DNA from: Anolis sagrei
Taxonomy: Eukaryota > Chordata > Lepidosauria > Squamata > Anolidae
Assembly (NCBI RefSeq): GCF_037176765.1
Contig: NC_090027.1
Location: forward strand, 4,800,930-4,864,929
Direction: 5' to 3'
Length of the DNA: 64,000 nucleotides
Shown here: positions 1 to 11,103 of the stretch, in pieces
How positions within the stretch are numbered: the stretch's first letter is position 1
Layout of the letters: each line of letters begins with the position of its first letter
The notes under the pieces: generated by a model
Databases searched by the model: none
What the model was told of the DNA's origin: nothing
The model's input: the letters and a program-made list of their open reading frames with translations, nothing else
Translations under genes and position numbers: made by a program

Positions 1-25
1 CAAAATGAGTCCACAGCATACACTC

Positions 26-57
<32 letters not shown>

Positions 58-91
58 GAAACACAACAAAATGAGTCCACAGCATACACTC

Positions 92-143
<52 letters not shown>

Positions 144-178
144 TGAAACACAGCAAGATGAGTCCACAGCATACACTC

Positions 179-215
<37 letters not shown>

Positions 216-250
216 TGAAACACAGCAAGATGAGTCCACAGCATACACTC

Positions 251-290
<40 letters not shown>

Positions 291-445
291 TGAAACACAA
301 CAAAATGAGTCCACAGCATACACTCTATTATTATTATTATTATTATTAGAAACACAATAAGATGAGTGCACAGCAGACACTCTATTATTATTATTATTAT
401 TATTATTATTAGAAACACAACAAAATGAGTCCACAGCATACACTC

Positions 446-476
<31 letters not shown>

Positions 477-511
477 TGAAACACAGCAAGATGAGTCCAC
501 AGCATACACTC

Positions 512-543
<32 letters not shown>

Positions 544-577
544 GAAACACAATAAGATGAGTCCACAGCATACACTC

Positions 578-608
<31 letters not shown>

Positions 609-643
609 TGGAACACAACAAAATGAGTCCACAGCATACACTC

Positions 644-689
<46 letters not shown>

Positions 690-724
690 TGAAACACAGC
701 AAGATGAGTCCACAGCATACACTC

Positions 725-765
<41 letters not shown>

Positions 766-799
766 GAAACACAATAAGATGAGTGCACAGCAGACACTC

Positions 800-842
<43 letters not shown>

Positions 843-877
843 TGGAACACAACAAAATGAGTCCACAGCATACACTC

Positions 878-911
<34 letters not shown>

Positions 912-946
912 TGAAACACAGCAAGATGAGTCCACAGCATACACTC

Positions 947-989
<43 letters not shown>

Positions 990-1024
990 TGAAACACAGC
1001 AAGATGAGTCCACAGCATACACTC

Positions 1025-1055
<31 letters not shown>

Positions 1056-1210
1056 TGAAACACAACAAAATGAGTCCACAGCATACACTCTATTATTATT
1101 ATTATTATTATTAGAAACACAATAAGATGAGTGCACAGCAGACACTCTATTATTATTATTATTATTATTATTATTAGAAACACAACAAAATGAGTCCACA
1201 GCATACACTC

Positions 1211-1244
<34 letters not shown>

Positions 1245-1279
1245 TGAAACACAGCAAGATGAGTCCACAGCATACACTC

Positions 1280-1316
<37 letters not shown>

Positions 1317-1351
1317 TGGAACACAACAAAATGAGTCCACAGCATACACTC

Positions 1352-1388
<37 letters not shown>

Positions 1389-1422
1389 TGAAACACAGCA
1401 AGATGAGTCCACAGCATAACTC

Positions 1423-1457
<35 letters not shown>

Positions 1458-1745
1458 GAAACACAATAAGATGAGTCCACAGCAGACACTCTATTATTAT
1501 TATTATTATTATTATTATTAGAAACACAGCAAGATGAGTCCACAGCAGACACTCTATTACTATTATTATTATTATCATTATTATTATCATTATTATTATT
1601 ATTATAAACACAACAAGATGAGTCCACAGCAGACACCTTGCTCCCTGTTGAATTGGATTATTATTATTATTATTATTCTTTGAAACCCAACAAGATGAGA
1701 CACTCTGCTGGCTGTTGAGTTGGTGAATTGAATTATTATTGTTCT
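1..1745. repeat. Composite TTA microsatellite with a recurring linker
   Basis: Runs of 7 to 17 TTA triplets alternate with a linker of about 36 bp (GAAACACAACAAAATGAGTC, then CACAGCATACACTC) about twenty times. Linker variants (CAGCATACACTC, CAGCAGACACTC; AACAAAATG, AGCAAGATG, AATAAGATG) recur in a patterned order, so blocks larger than one unit were also duplicated. From 1555 on the array decays. Open frames here are tyrosine or isoleucine runs and are not genes. The array starts at or before the left edge. Confidence 0.95.
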
Positions 1746-1820
1746 TGTTGTATGTCCAGTGGCATTGAATGTTTGCAATGTATTTGCACCCCTTTGCAAC
1801 CAGCTGTGTGGGCGGGGCGT

Positions 1821-1855
<35 letters not shown>

Positions 1856-2529
1856 CAGGGAAGGGGGTTGGTCCAGCCCCAGAGAAGAGGAAGAGGAAGA
1901 GGAGGAAGGAGAGAGAGAGGAAGGAAGGAAGGAGGGAAGGAAGCAAGCAAGCAAGCAAGGCAGGGGAGGCTTGCAATTGCAACCACAGCCTGCAGCGTTG
2001 GAGAGGCGCGTGGCGTGTTTCCCTGTGGCGCACACACAAGCAGGAGGAGGAGAAAGAGGAGGAGGAAACGTGGGTCCCTTTGCAGGCCTGGCCTGGCGGT
2101 ACGTGGGAGCCCACTCCTGGGGGAGGCCACCCGTGTCTTGCAAGGCTCCCCCTCCCACACCTTGCCCGCTTTCCCGACCCTCTCTCTTTTGGGGGACAAA
2201 GCCAAGGCTTGCAGATCCCCAGGCTTGCAAAAGGGGGTGGGTGGGTGTGAGTGGGTTTTGTCCCGCTTTGCATCCCCTTCTCTGGCCTTTCCTCCCTTCT
2301 TGGGGGGCTCATGAGCCGGATTGCCACTGGGGCGGGGTCCCCATATTACTTGGTGGGCACCCCTTCCTCTCCCTGCAACTGGCACTTGGAGTTACTTCTC
2401 ATTCTGTTCTGGTTTGACTGGCATTGGCAAGCACAAGCCCTTGCTCTCCCCTCTTTCTCCATCCTTGGGCCTCTTCCACGCAGACATATAACCCGGAATA
2501 TCAGGGCTGAACATCCCATAATGTCTGAG
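1746..2529. other. Unassigned GC-richer, non-repetitive segment
   Basis: This is the only GC-rich, largely unique stretch upstream of the first recognised R3HCC1 exon. It holds a GC-box-like GGGCGGGGC at 1810-1818, a TG run, a purine-rich stretch (about 1866-1960) and G/C-rich sequence to about 2350. It could be the promoter or first-exon region of R3HCC1, but no splice-compatible start exon could be recognised. Confidence 0.3.
1825..1854. repeat. TG dinucleotide microsatellite
   Basis: About fifteen uninterrupted TG pairs followed by GACAGGG and purine-rich low-complexity sequence. Confidence 0.95.
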
Positions 2530-5430
2530 TCCACACTGCCATAGAATCCAGTTTGAAGCAGGAAAAGGTGGGATTTGGTTCAGCTGTCTGGAAGGACAGT
2601 TGAACCAAATATCTTCCAAAGCAGATATTTTGGAATTTCCATTTCTAAAGCAGATATCTTGGAATTTCCAGTTCCAAAGCAGATATTTTGGGGTTTTCAG
2701 TTCCAAAGCAGATATTTTGGGGTTTTCAGTTCCAAAGCAGATATTTTGGGGTTTTCAGTTCCAAAGCAGATATTTTGGGGTTTTCAGTTCCAAAGTAGGT
2801 ATTTTGGGATCCTGGCTTGATTTCCTAGGTTATATATGGCTGCCTGGAAGGCCCTTAGTCCACACTGCCATATAATCCAGTTCCAAAGCAGATACTTTAG
2901 GGTTTTCAGTTCCAAAGCGGATATTTTGGGATTTCCAGTTCCAAAAGAGATGTTTTGGGATTTTCTACCTTGATATTCTGGGTTATATATGGTTGTCTGG
3001 AAGGCCCTGAGTCCACACTGCCATATAATCCAGTTCCAAAGCAGGTATTTTGGGATTTCCTGCCTTGTTATTCTGGGTTATATATGGCTGTCTGGAAAGC
3101 CCAGAGTCCACACTGCCATATAATCCAGTTCCAAAGCAGGTATTTTGGGATTTCCATTTCCAAAGTAGGTATTTTGGGATTTCCTGCCTTTATATTTTTA
3201 GTTATATATGGCTGTCTGGAAAGCCCAGAGTCCATACTGCCATATAATCCAGTTCAAAAACATATATTTTGGGATTTCCTGCCTTGTTATTCTGGGTTAT
3301 ATATGGCTGTCTGGAAAGCCCAGAGTCCATACTGCCATATAATCCAGTTCAAAAACATATATTTTGGGATTTCCTGCCTTGTTATTCTGGGTTATATATG
3401 GCTGTCTGGAAAGCCCAGAGTCCATACTGCCATATAATCCAGTTCAAAAACATATATTTTGGGATTTCCTGCCTTGTTATTCTGGGTTATATATGGCTGT
3501 CTGGAAAGCCCAGAGTCCACACTGCCATAGAATCCAGTTCAAAAACATATATTTTGGGATTTCCTGCCTTTATATTTTGAGTTATATATGGCTGTCTGGA
3601 AAGCCCAGACTCCATACTGCCATATAATCCAGTTCAAAAACATATATTTTGGGATTTCCTGCCTTGTTATTCTGGGTTATATATGGCTGTCTGGAAAGCC
3701 CAGACTCCATACTGCCATATAATCCAGTTCAAAAACATATATTTTGGGATTTCCTGCCTTGTTATTCTGGGTTATATATGGCTGTCTGGAAAGCCCAGAC
3801 TCCATACTGCCATATAATCCAGTTCAAAAACATATATTTTGGGATTTCCTGCCTTTATATTTTGAGTTATATATGGCTGTCTGGAAGGCCCAGACTCCAC
3901 ACTGCCATATAATCCAGTTCAAAAACATATATTTTGGGATTTCCTGCCTTGTTATTCTGGGTTATATATGGCTGTCTGGAAAGCCCAGAGTCCACACTGC
4001 CATAGAATCCAGTTCCAAAGCAGATATCTTGGGATTTCCAGTTCCAAAGCAGATATTTTGGGATTCCCTGCTTTGATATTCTGGGTTATTTATGGCTGTG
4101 TAGTAAACCCTGAGTCCACACTGCCATATAATCCACTTCCAAAGCAGATATTTTAGGATTTCAAGTTCCAAAGCAGATATTTTGGGATATCCTGCCTTGA
4201 TAATCTGGGTTATATATGGCTGTCTCGAAGGCCCCGAGTCCACACTGCCATATATTCCATTTCCAAAGCAGATACTTTGAAATTTCTATTTCCAAAGCAG
4301 GTATTTTGGGATTTCTAGTTCCAAAGCAGATATTTTGGGATTTCCTACCTTGATATTCTGGATTATGTATGGCTGTCTGGAAGGCCCTGAGTCCACACTG
4401 CCATATAATCCAGTTCCAAAGCGGATATTTTGGGATTTCCAGTTCCAAAGTGTATATTTTGGGATTTCTAGTTCCAAAGCAGATATTTTGGGATTTCCTA
4501 CCTTGATAATCTGGATTATATATAGCTGTCTGGAAGGCCCTGAGTCCACACTGCCATATAATCCATTTCCAAAGCAGATATTTTGGAATTTCCATTTCTA
4601 AAGCAGATATCTTGGAATTTCCAGTTCCAAAGCAGATATTTTGGGGTTTTCAGTTCCAAAGTAGATATTTTGGGATATTCTGCCTTGATAATCTGGATTA
4701 TATATAGCTGTCTGGAAGGCCCTGAATCCACACTGCATATAATCCATTTCCAAAGCAGATATTTTGGGATTTCCAGTTCCAAAGCAGGTATTTTGGGATT
4801 TCCTGCCTTGATATTTTGAGTTATGTATGGCTGTCTGGAAGGCCCAGAGTCCTTACTGCCATGTAATCCAGTTCCAAAGCGGATATATTGGGATTTCCAG
4901 TTCCAAAGCGGATATTTTGGGATTTCCAGTTCCAAAATAGATATTTTGGGATTCGCAGTTCCAAAGCAGATATTTTGGGATTTCCTGGGTTATATATGAC
5001 TGTCTGGAAGGCCGAGAGTCTACACTGCCATATATTCCAGTTCTAAAGCAGATATTTTGGGATTTCCAGTTCCAAAGCGGATATATCGGGATTTCCTGCC
5101 TTGATATTCTGAGTTATATATGTGGGATTTGGTTCAGCTGTCTAGAAGGGGGCTCAGATAATCCAGTTCCAAAGCAGATATTTTGGAATTTCCTACGTTG
5201 ATATTCTGGGTTATATAAGGCTGTCTGGAAGGCCCAGAGTTCATACTGCCATATAATCCAGTTCAAAGCAGAAAATGTGGGATTTGATTCAGGTGTGTGG
5301 AAAGGGCGCTCAGATAATCCAGTTCCAAAGCAGATATTTTGGGATTTCCTGCCTTGAAAACAAAACATATTCTGGGTTATAAATGGCTGTCTGGAAGGCC
5401 CAGAGTCCACACTGCCATACAATCCAGTTC
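2530..5430. repeat. 95-bp minisatellite array
   Basis: About 30 tandem units. In the most regular part (3250-3900) the period is 95 bp. Each unit has GTCTGGAAAGCCCAGAGTCC, ACTGCCATATAATCCAGTTC, a CATATATTTTGGGATTTCC segment and CTGCCTTGTTATTCTGGG. Towards both ends units are shorter and carry extra copies of a 24-bp subunit (TTCCAAAGCAGATATTTTGG). The CCACACTGCCATATAATCCA segment looks like a terminal part of a lizard MITE, so the array probably grew from such a MITE. ORFs on either strand are repeats of the unit, not genes. Confidence 0.9.
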
Positions 5431-5730
5431 AAAACAGAAAATGTGGGATTTGATTCAGGTGTGTGGAGGGGGGGGGGGGTTGTTTCTCTCTCCATCCATT
5501 TTGGGGGACTTTTCATCCCTTTTTTGGCACACCCTTGACCCACAAACCAGGTTGATATTACTATTATTGTTATTATTAATTTATATTCCGCTCTTCCAAA
5601 AAAATATTATTATTATTATTTTATCTCCTGCAGGAGACTCGGGGCCCCTTTTGGTGTCAAAATTTCGTGTCAATTCGACCAGTGGTTTCTGAGTTATGTT
5701 TCTCCCACAACCGAACATTACATTTATATA

Positions 5731-5807
5731 CAGGGTTAGTCAAAATGAATAGGCCAATTCGGGTACAATTAATTTTCTTATTGGCCTATTCATTTTGACT
5801 AACCCTG
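5731..5807. mobile_element. Palindromic MITE, mariner-like
   Basis: Two perfect 28-bp inverted arms, CAGGGTTAGTCAAAATGAAT.. at 5731-5758 and its complement at 5780-5807, surround a 21-bp loop and are flanked by TA on both sides. This is the form of a TA-targeting Tc1/mariner-type MITE. The perfect arms suggest a young or gene-converted copy. Confidence 0.75.
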
Positions 5808-5861
5808 TATATATATGTATATATATATATACACACACACATACATACACACACACACACA

Positions 5862-6137
5862 AGCTGTCCCCTGTCACGCATTGCTGTGGCTCAGTCTGTG
5901 TATATGTGTTTTGTGTGTGTATATATGTGTGTATATGTATTTTGCGCATACATTGTGATGTATTTTTTTATTTTTTAGCTTTTAAGTCCCCTTTTCTGTG
6001 TTTTTCAGTGTTTTTCTGAGTGGTGGTCACTCGTTGGCCTGAGAGGTGTCTTGTGTCCAAATTTGGAGTCAGTTCGTCCAGAAGTTTTCGAGTTATGTTA
6101 ATCCCACAGACGAACATTACATTTTTATTTATATAGA
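5862..6137 (-). mobile_element. Short Helitron-like element
   Basis: On the - strand it starts with TC (TCTATATAAATAAAAATG) after an A. Its far end keeps the GC-rich hairpin region (CCACAGCAATGCGTGACAG) with a slightly altered CTAG terminus. The same termini recur at 7887-8414, 8656-12201, 21432-22939, 38145-38890 and elsewhere. TC start, hairpin and CTRR end with A/T insertion are Helitron hallmarks; no Rep/helicase is present, so it is non-autonomous. Confidence 0.6.
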
Positions 6138-6232
6138 TGACACAACAGATGTAATTGTTTTTTTTAATGTTTACATTCATGTTTCAATGCATTGGGCTCT
6201 GTTTATAATTTGTATTACAACATGCATCGGGA

Positions 6233-6822
6233 GGAGCCTAGTGTCTAGATCTAGGGAAGTCCTGCTCCCCATGCTCTATTCCACCTTGGTTAGACCACAC
6301 CTGGAATATTGTGTCCAATTCTGGGCACCACAATTCAAGAGAGATATTGACAAGCTGGAATGTGTCCAGAGGAGGGCGACTCCAATGATCAAGGGTCTGG
6401 AGAACAAGCCCTATGAGGAGCGGCTTAAGGAGCTGGGCATGTTTAGTCTGAAGAAGAGAAGGCTGAGAGGAGATATGATAGCCATGTATAAATATGTGAG
6501 AGGAAGCCACAGGGAGGAGGAGGGAGCAAGCTTGTTTTCTGCTTCCCTGGAAACTAGGACGCGGAACAATGGCTTCTAAACTCCAAGAGAGGAGATTCCA
6601 TCTGAACATGAGGAAGAACTTCCTGACTGTGAGAGCCGTTCAGCAGTGGAACTCTCTGCCCTGGAGTGTGGTGGAGGCTCCTTCTTTGGAAACTTTGAAA
6701 CAGAGGCTGGATGGCCATCTGTCAGGGGTGATTTGAATGCAATATTCCTGCTTCTTGGCAGAATGGGGTTGGACTGGATGGCCCAGGAGGCCTCTTCCAA
6801 CTGTTTGATTCTATGATTCTAT
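6233..6822 (+). mobile_element. CR1 LINE, 3' fragment
   Basis: It encodes the C-terminal part of CR1 reverse transcriptase ORF2 ([20 protein letters not shown], then [20 protein letters not shown]) with a frameshift near 6575. It ends with the CR1 3' UTR and the TGATTCTATGATTCTATG tail. Severely 5' truncated, as is usual for CR1. Sister copies are at 18391-19136, 26312-26640, 51530-52118, 53251-53823 and 60185-60688. Confidence 0.9.
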
Positions 6823-7079
6823 GTCTGTTGTTGCCAATTTGAGTCTTTCGGAAGAAAGGCAAAATAAAAATAAACAAAACAAGGGAAGAAGTTTCTTATC
6901 AGTAATAATTTGCTTTTATTTGTTTTGGTAGACACAAACAATTGTAGCCCATCTACGTACGAAGTCTCCGTATCCATCTTTTCCCCTCTCTCGGTGGCTT
7001 TTTGTTTTTGCCTATAATCTCGCGTTACCATTATGCAAGAAGCCTCCCCCCTGGTGGGGTGAGCTCCTGTCTGTCAGCT

Positions 7080-7395
7080 CCAGCTTCTCATATGAGGACA
7101 TCTTTTTATATGGTTTTCGCTATTGTTCTTAGATGTTTTTATCTAGTCATAAATTTATATTAAGCGTTATGTTTGTATGGGTCATTTAAGTTTTCATCGT
7201 CGATTATTTTGTTTGTTATTAAGTTTATAGTGAGGTTGCTTTTATGTTGCTTAATGTGGTCTGTCCTGATGTAATTTGTTTGTATGTTTTCCCTTTTGGC
7301 ATTGAATGTTTGTCGTACATGTTGGAAACCGCTTTGAGTCCCTTTCGAGGAGATAGGCCGGTCTACAAATAAAGTTTTATTAATTATTTAGGGTT
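7080..7395 (+). mobile_element. L2/CR1-type LINE 3' untranslated tail
   Basis: No coding part remains. The segment carries the GGAAACCGCTTTGAGTCCC motif and ends in CTACAAATAAAGTTTTATTA, the usual 3' end of lizard L2-like LINEs. Confidence 0.5.
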
Positions 7396-7566
7396 GCTGT
7401 GAGTTTTCCGGGCTGCAAGCAAAGTTCCAACAGACTCCAAAACCTCTGAGGATGCCTGCCATAGATGTGGGTGAAATGTCAGGAGAGAATGCTTCTGGAA
7501 CATGGCCATACAGCCCGGAAAACTCACAGCAACCCAGTGATTCCGGCCATGAAAGCCTTCACCAAA
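7396..7566 (+). mobile_element. Penelope-like element terminal repeat fragment
   Basis: Contains CTGAGGATGCCTGCCATAGA, TGGGTGAAATGTCAGGAGAG and the end GATTCCGGCCATGAAAGCCT shared by all Penelope-like copies in the window. Only the terminal repeat is present. Confidence 0.7.
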
Positions 7567-7740
7567 ACATAACCTGAAAACAAAACATATAATGAAATAG
7601 GGGTTGGGGTTTTTTGGTTGCCTGAGGCGGTTTTTCTTAATTAACTTCTTCATCGTTATAGTAGTTGTGGTTTCATACTGAGTTTTGAAAACAGATCTTG
7701 ACATGTACAATCATAATTATAATAGTAATACAAAAATGAC

Positions 7741-7875
7741 CCCTCAACCTCTGAGGATGCCTGCCATAGATGTGGGCGAAACGTCAGAAGAGAATGCTTC
7801 TGGAACATGGCCATACAGTCCAGAAAACTTTCAGCAACCCAGTGATTCCGGCCATTAAAGCCTTCGACAACACAT
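7741..7875 (+). mobile_element. Penelope-like element terminal repeat fragment
   Basis: Starts CCTCTGAGGATGCCTGCC and ends CCATTAAAGCCTTCGACAAC. The hammerhead-like core with GTGGGCGAAACGTC is retained. Confidence 0.7.
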
Positions 7876-7886
7876 TTTATTATTTA

Positions 7887-8414
7887 CTAACCATCCCCGG
7901 CCACGTGTTGCTGTGGCCCAGTCTGTGTATATGTGTTTTGTGTGTATATATATTTGTGTATATGTGTATTTATGTGGTTTTGCACATGTGTTGTAATGTA
8001 ATTTTTGGGGTGTTTTTTTTGGCTTTTTAAGTTTCTTCTGTTGTGTTTTTCAGTGTTTTTATGAGTGATGGTCACTCGTTGGCCTGAGAGGTATCTTGTG
8101 TCCAAAGTTCGTGTCAATCCGTCCAGTGGTTTTTGAGTTATGTCAATCCCACAAACGAACATTACATTGTATTGTCGAAGGCTTTCATGGCCGGAATCAC
8201 TGAGTTGTTGTAGGTTTTTTCAGGCTATGTGGTCACAGTCTAGAAGCATTCTCTCCTGACGTTTCGCCTGCATCTATGGCAAGCATCCTCAGAGGTATTG
8301 AGAATGCTTGCCATAGATGCAGGCGAAACGTCAGGAGAGAATGCCTCTAGACCATGGCCATATAGCCCGAAAAAACCTACAACAACCCAGAACATTGCAT
8401 TTTATTTATATAGA
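7887..8414 (-). mobile_element. Helitron-like element interrupted by a Penelope-like insert
   Basis: The plus-strand left end is CTAACCATCCCCGGCCACGT (complement of the hairpin and CTAG end) and the right end is TTTATTTATATAGAT. At 8168-8390 a Penelope-like inverted pair splits the ACATT-ACATT region, so the Penelope-like insertion is younger. Confidence 0.55.
8168..8390. mobile_element. Inverted pair of Penelope-like terminal repeats
   Basis: The left arm (8170-8295, - strand) and right arm (8300-8385, + strand) both carry the terminal repeat and meet head to head around GAGGTATTGAGAATG. The pair can form a long hairpin. No coding part remains. Confidence 0.7.
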
Positions 8415-8474
8415 TTTATTTATTTACTGTATTTATTTCCTGCCCTTCTCAGCCCAAAGGGCGACCTTACAAAT

Positions 8475-8587
8475 AGTCACTCATTGGTCTGACAGGTGTA
8501 TTGTGTCCAAATTTGGTGTCAATTCATTGAGTGGTTTTTGAGTTATGTTAATCCCACAAACCCACATTACATTTTTATTTATATAGA
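8475..8587 (-). mobile_element. Helitron-like element, 5' end fragment
   Basis: Carries the conserved GTCACTCATTGGTCTGACAG to TTTATTTATATAGAT segment only. Confidence 0.5.
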
Positions 8588-8726
8588 TTCAAAAACATTA
8601 ACCTACTGATACCTCAGTTAATGTCATTTTATTGGTATCTATTTTTATTTTCAAACTAGCCATCCCCTGCCAGGCGTTGCTGTGGCCCAGTCTGGTGATC
8701 TTGAAAATAAAGTAATGAGAAAGTAT

Positions 8727-9497
8727 TTATTTATTTATTTACTTTGCTTCTATACCGCTGTATCTCAAGCCCGAAGGCGACTCACAGCGGTTCACAAACA
8801 GTAAAAACAGTAGAAACAGCAGTGGTTCCATACAACATATAACAATTGACTTAACACATTATCCATAAATTACCAATAAGCAATTACAATGCACAATTAT
8901 TACAAAAAACAACCGTACCCAATCTTCTCCTCATCCAAGCGTAGTCCAGATTCGTCGTCCATTGTTCCATTCCTATGTTCCATTACCAGATTGCACTCAA
9001 TTACTCAAATGCCTGCGCAAACATCCAGGTCTTCACCTTTTTGCGGAATACCATTAGAGATGGTGCTAGTCTAATGTCCGTAGGAAGGGCGTTCCACAGC
9101 CGAGGAGCCACCACCGAGAAGGCCCTATCTCTCGTCCCCGCCAGCCGAGCTTGAGAAGCAGGCGGGATCGAGAGCAGGGTCTCCCCGGAAGATCTCAAAG
9201 TCCTGGTGGGTTCATAGGCAGAGATGCGGTCAGATAGGTAGCTTGGGCCGGAACCGTTTAGGGCTTTAAAGGCCAACGCCAGCACTTTGAATTCAGCCCG
9301 GTAGCAGATCGGTAGCCAGTGGAGTTGGCGCAACAGGGGGGTTGTATGCTCCCTGCACTCCCCTCCTGTTAAAATCATGGCTGCCGAGCGTTGGACTAGT
9401 TGGAGCTTCCAAGCTGTCTTCAAAGGCAACCCCACGTAGAGAGCGTTGCAGTAGTCTAAACGGGATGTAATCAGAGCGTGGACTACCGTGACCAAGT
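8727..9497 (-). mobile_element. L2 LINE, 3' fragment
   Basis: The - strand frame 9001-9495 encodes the L2 reverse transcriptase C-terminus ([20 protein letters not shown], later [20 protein letters not shown]) uninterrupted for 164 residues. It is followed by the 3' UTR and an ATAAATAAATA tail at 8727-8745. 5' truncated. Confidence 0.85.
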
Positions 9498-10499
9498 CAG
9501 TATTGGTTTCTAACTATATGTAATTTCTTTATGCTTGTGGATAAATAGTACTTCTTGTTGTTTCTTTGTCAGTGTTGATGTGGAGATTGTCGGGTTTGCC
9601 TACTCTGGAACATGGAACATATTATTGACCTTCCTTAGGGGTCCCTTTCAAATCTAGGATACTATATCTCCCTCTCTGTGTGAATCATATATATGTATAT
9701 CTATGGCTGGGTGGCTCTTTGTCAGGAGGGCTTTGTTTACGTTTTCTTGCCCTGGTGAAGGGAGTTGGACTGGATGGCCTTAAGTATTTTCTATTGGTCA
9801 TGGGGGCTCTGTTTGGGAAGTTTGCCCCAGTTCTCTCATTTGTGGGGTTCAGAATGCTCTTTGCTTGAAGGTGAACTATAAATCGCAGTAACTACAACTC
9901 TCAAATGTCAAGGTCTCTTTCCCCCAAACTCCATCTGTGTTCATATTTCGGCATATGGAATATTAGTGCCAAGTTTGGTCCAGATCCATCATTGTTTGAG
10001 TGCTCTCTGCATGTAGGTGAACTACAACTCCCAAACTCAAGGTCAATGCCCACTAAACTCTTCTAGTGTTTCTGTTGGTCATGGGGGTTCTGTGTGGGAA
10101 GTTTGCCCCAATTCCATAATTGGTGGAGTTCAGAATGCTCTTTGATTGTAAGTGAACTATAAATCCCAGTGACTACAAATGTCAAGGTCTATTTCTCCAA
10201 ACGCCATCTGTGTTCATATTTGGGCATATTGAGTATCCCTGCTAAGTTTGGTCCAGACCCATCATTGTTTGAGTCCACAGTGCTCTCTGCATGTAGGTGA
10301 ACTACAACTCCCAAACTCAAGGTCAATGTCCATGAACCCTTCCAGTATTTTCTGCTGGACATGGGAGTTCTGTGTGACACGTTTGGTTCAATCCCATCAT
10401 TGGTGGAGTTCAGAATGCTCTTTGATTGCAGGTGTACTATAAATCCTAGCAACTACAACTCCCAAATGACAAAATCATGTTTTTTGAGTGATGGTCACT

Positions 10500-11022
10500 C
10501 CTTGGGTTATTTTTATTTATTTATTATTTTATTTACTTCATTTGTTGACCGCCGTTCTCAGCCCTAGGGCGACTCACGGCGGTGTACAACATATAAAAAT
10601 ACAGTTTACAACAAAGCAATAATACAACGAGTTATCAAACATAACTATCAATAATACAACACTCATATAATTACACTAACTCATCCGCGACGTCTCTTCG
10701 TAGAATCATAAACCAATCTCGTAATCCATATTCCGTTCCAGTCGTCATTGCCAAATGGTGTAGCACTTAGTTAAACGCCTTCTCGAATAACCATGTCTTT
10801 AGGCTCCTGCGGAAGGACATAAGGGAGGGCGCCTGTCTGATGTCTACAGGGAGGGTGTTCCACAGCCGGGGGGCCACCACCGAGAAGGCCCTCTCTCTCG
10901 TCCCCGCCAGACGTGCTTGTGAGGCAGGCGGGATCGAGAGAAGGGTCTCCCCAGACGATCTCAAGGCCCTCGTGGGCTCATAGGCCGAGATGCGGTCAGA
11001 AAGATATTTTGGGCCGGAACTG
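10500..11022 (-). mobile_element. L2 LINE, 3' fragment
   Basis: Short C-terminal coding piece ([20 protein letters not shown]) at 10767-10964, then the L2 3' UTR (CGACTCACGGCGG complement) and an A/T-rich tail. Inserted in the Helitron-like element at 8656-12201. Confidence 0.8.
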
Positions 11023-11103
11023 TTAGTAGGTGTATCGTGTCCAAATTTGGTGCCAATTGCCCCAGTGGTTTTTGAGTTCTGTTAATCCCACAAATGAACA
11101 TTA

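Noticed and set aside
71-1474. Tyrosine-rich open frames with a repeating MSPQHTL start
   Set aside because: They are the TTA microsatellite and its 36-bp linker read in one frame; no codon bias or homologue is expected.
1384-2385. 333-codon - strand frame across the microsatellite edge
   Set aside because: It joins simple repeat, TG run and GC-rich sequence with no domain or splice support.
2530-4940. Series of 60-160 codon open frames with MGFPALLFWVIYGCLESPES-type peptides
   Set aside because: The peptides repeat with the 95-bp period and occur in several frames and both strands; they are minisatellite, not a protein family.
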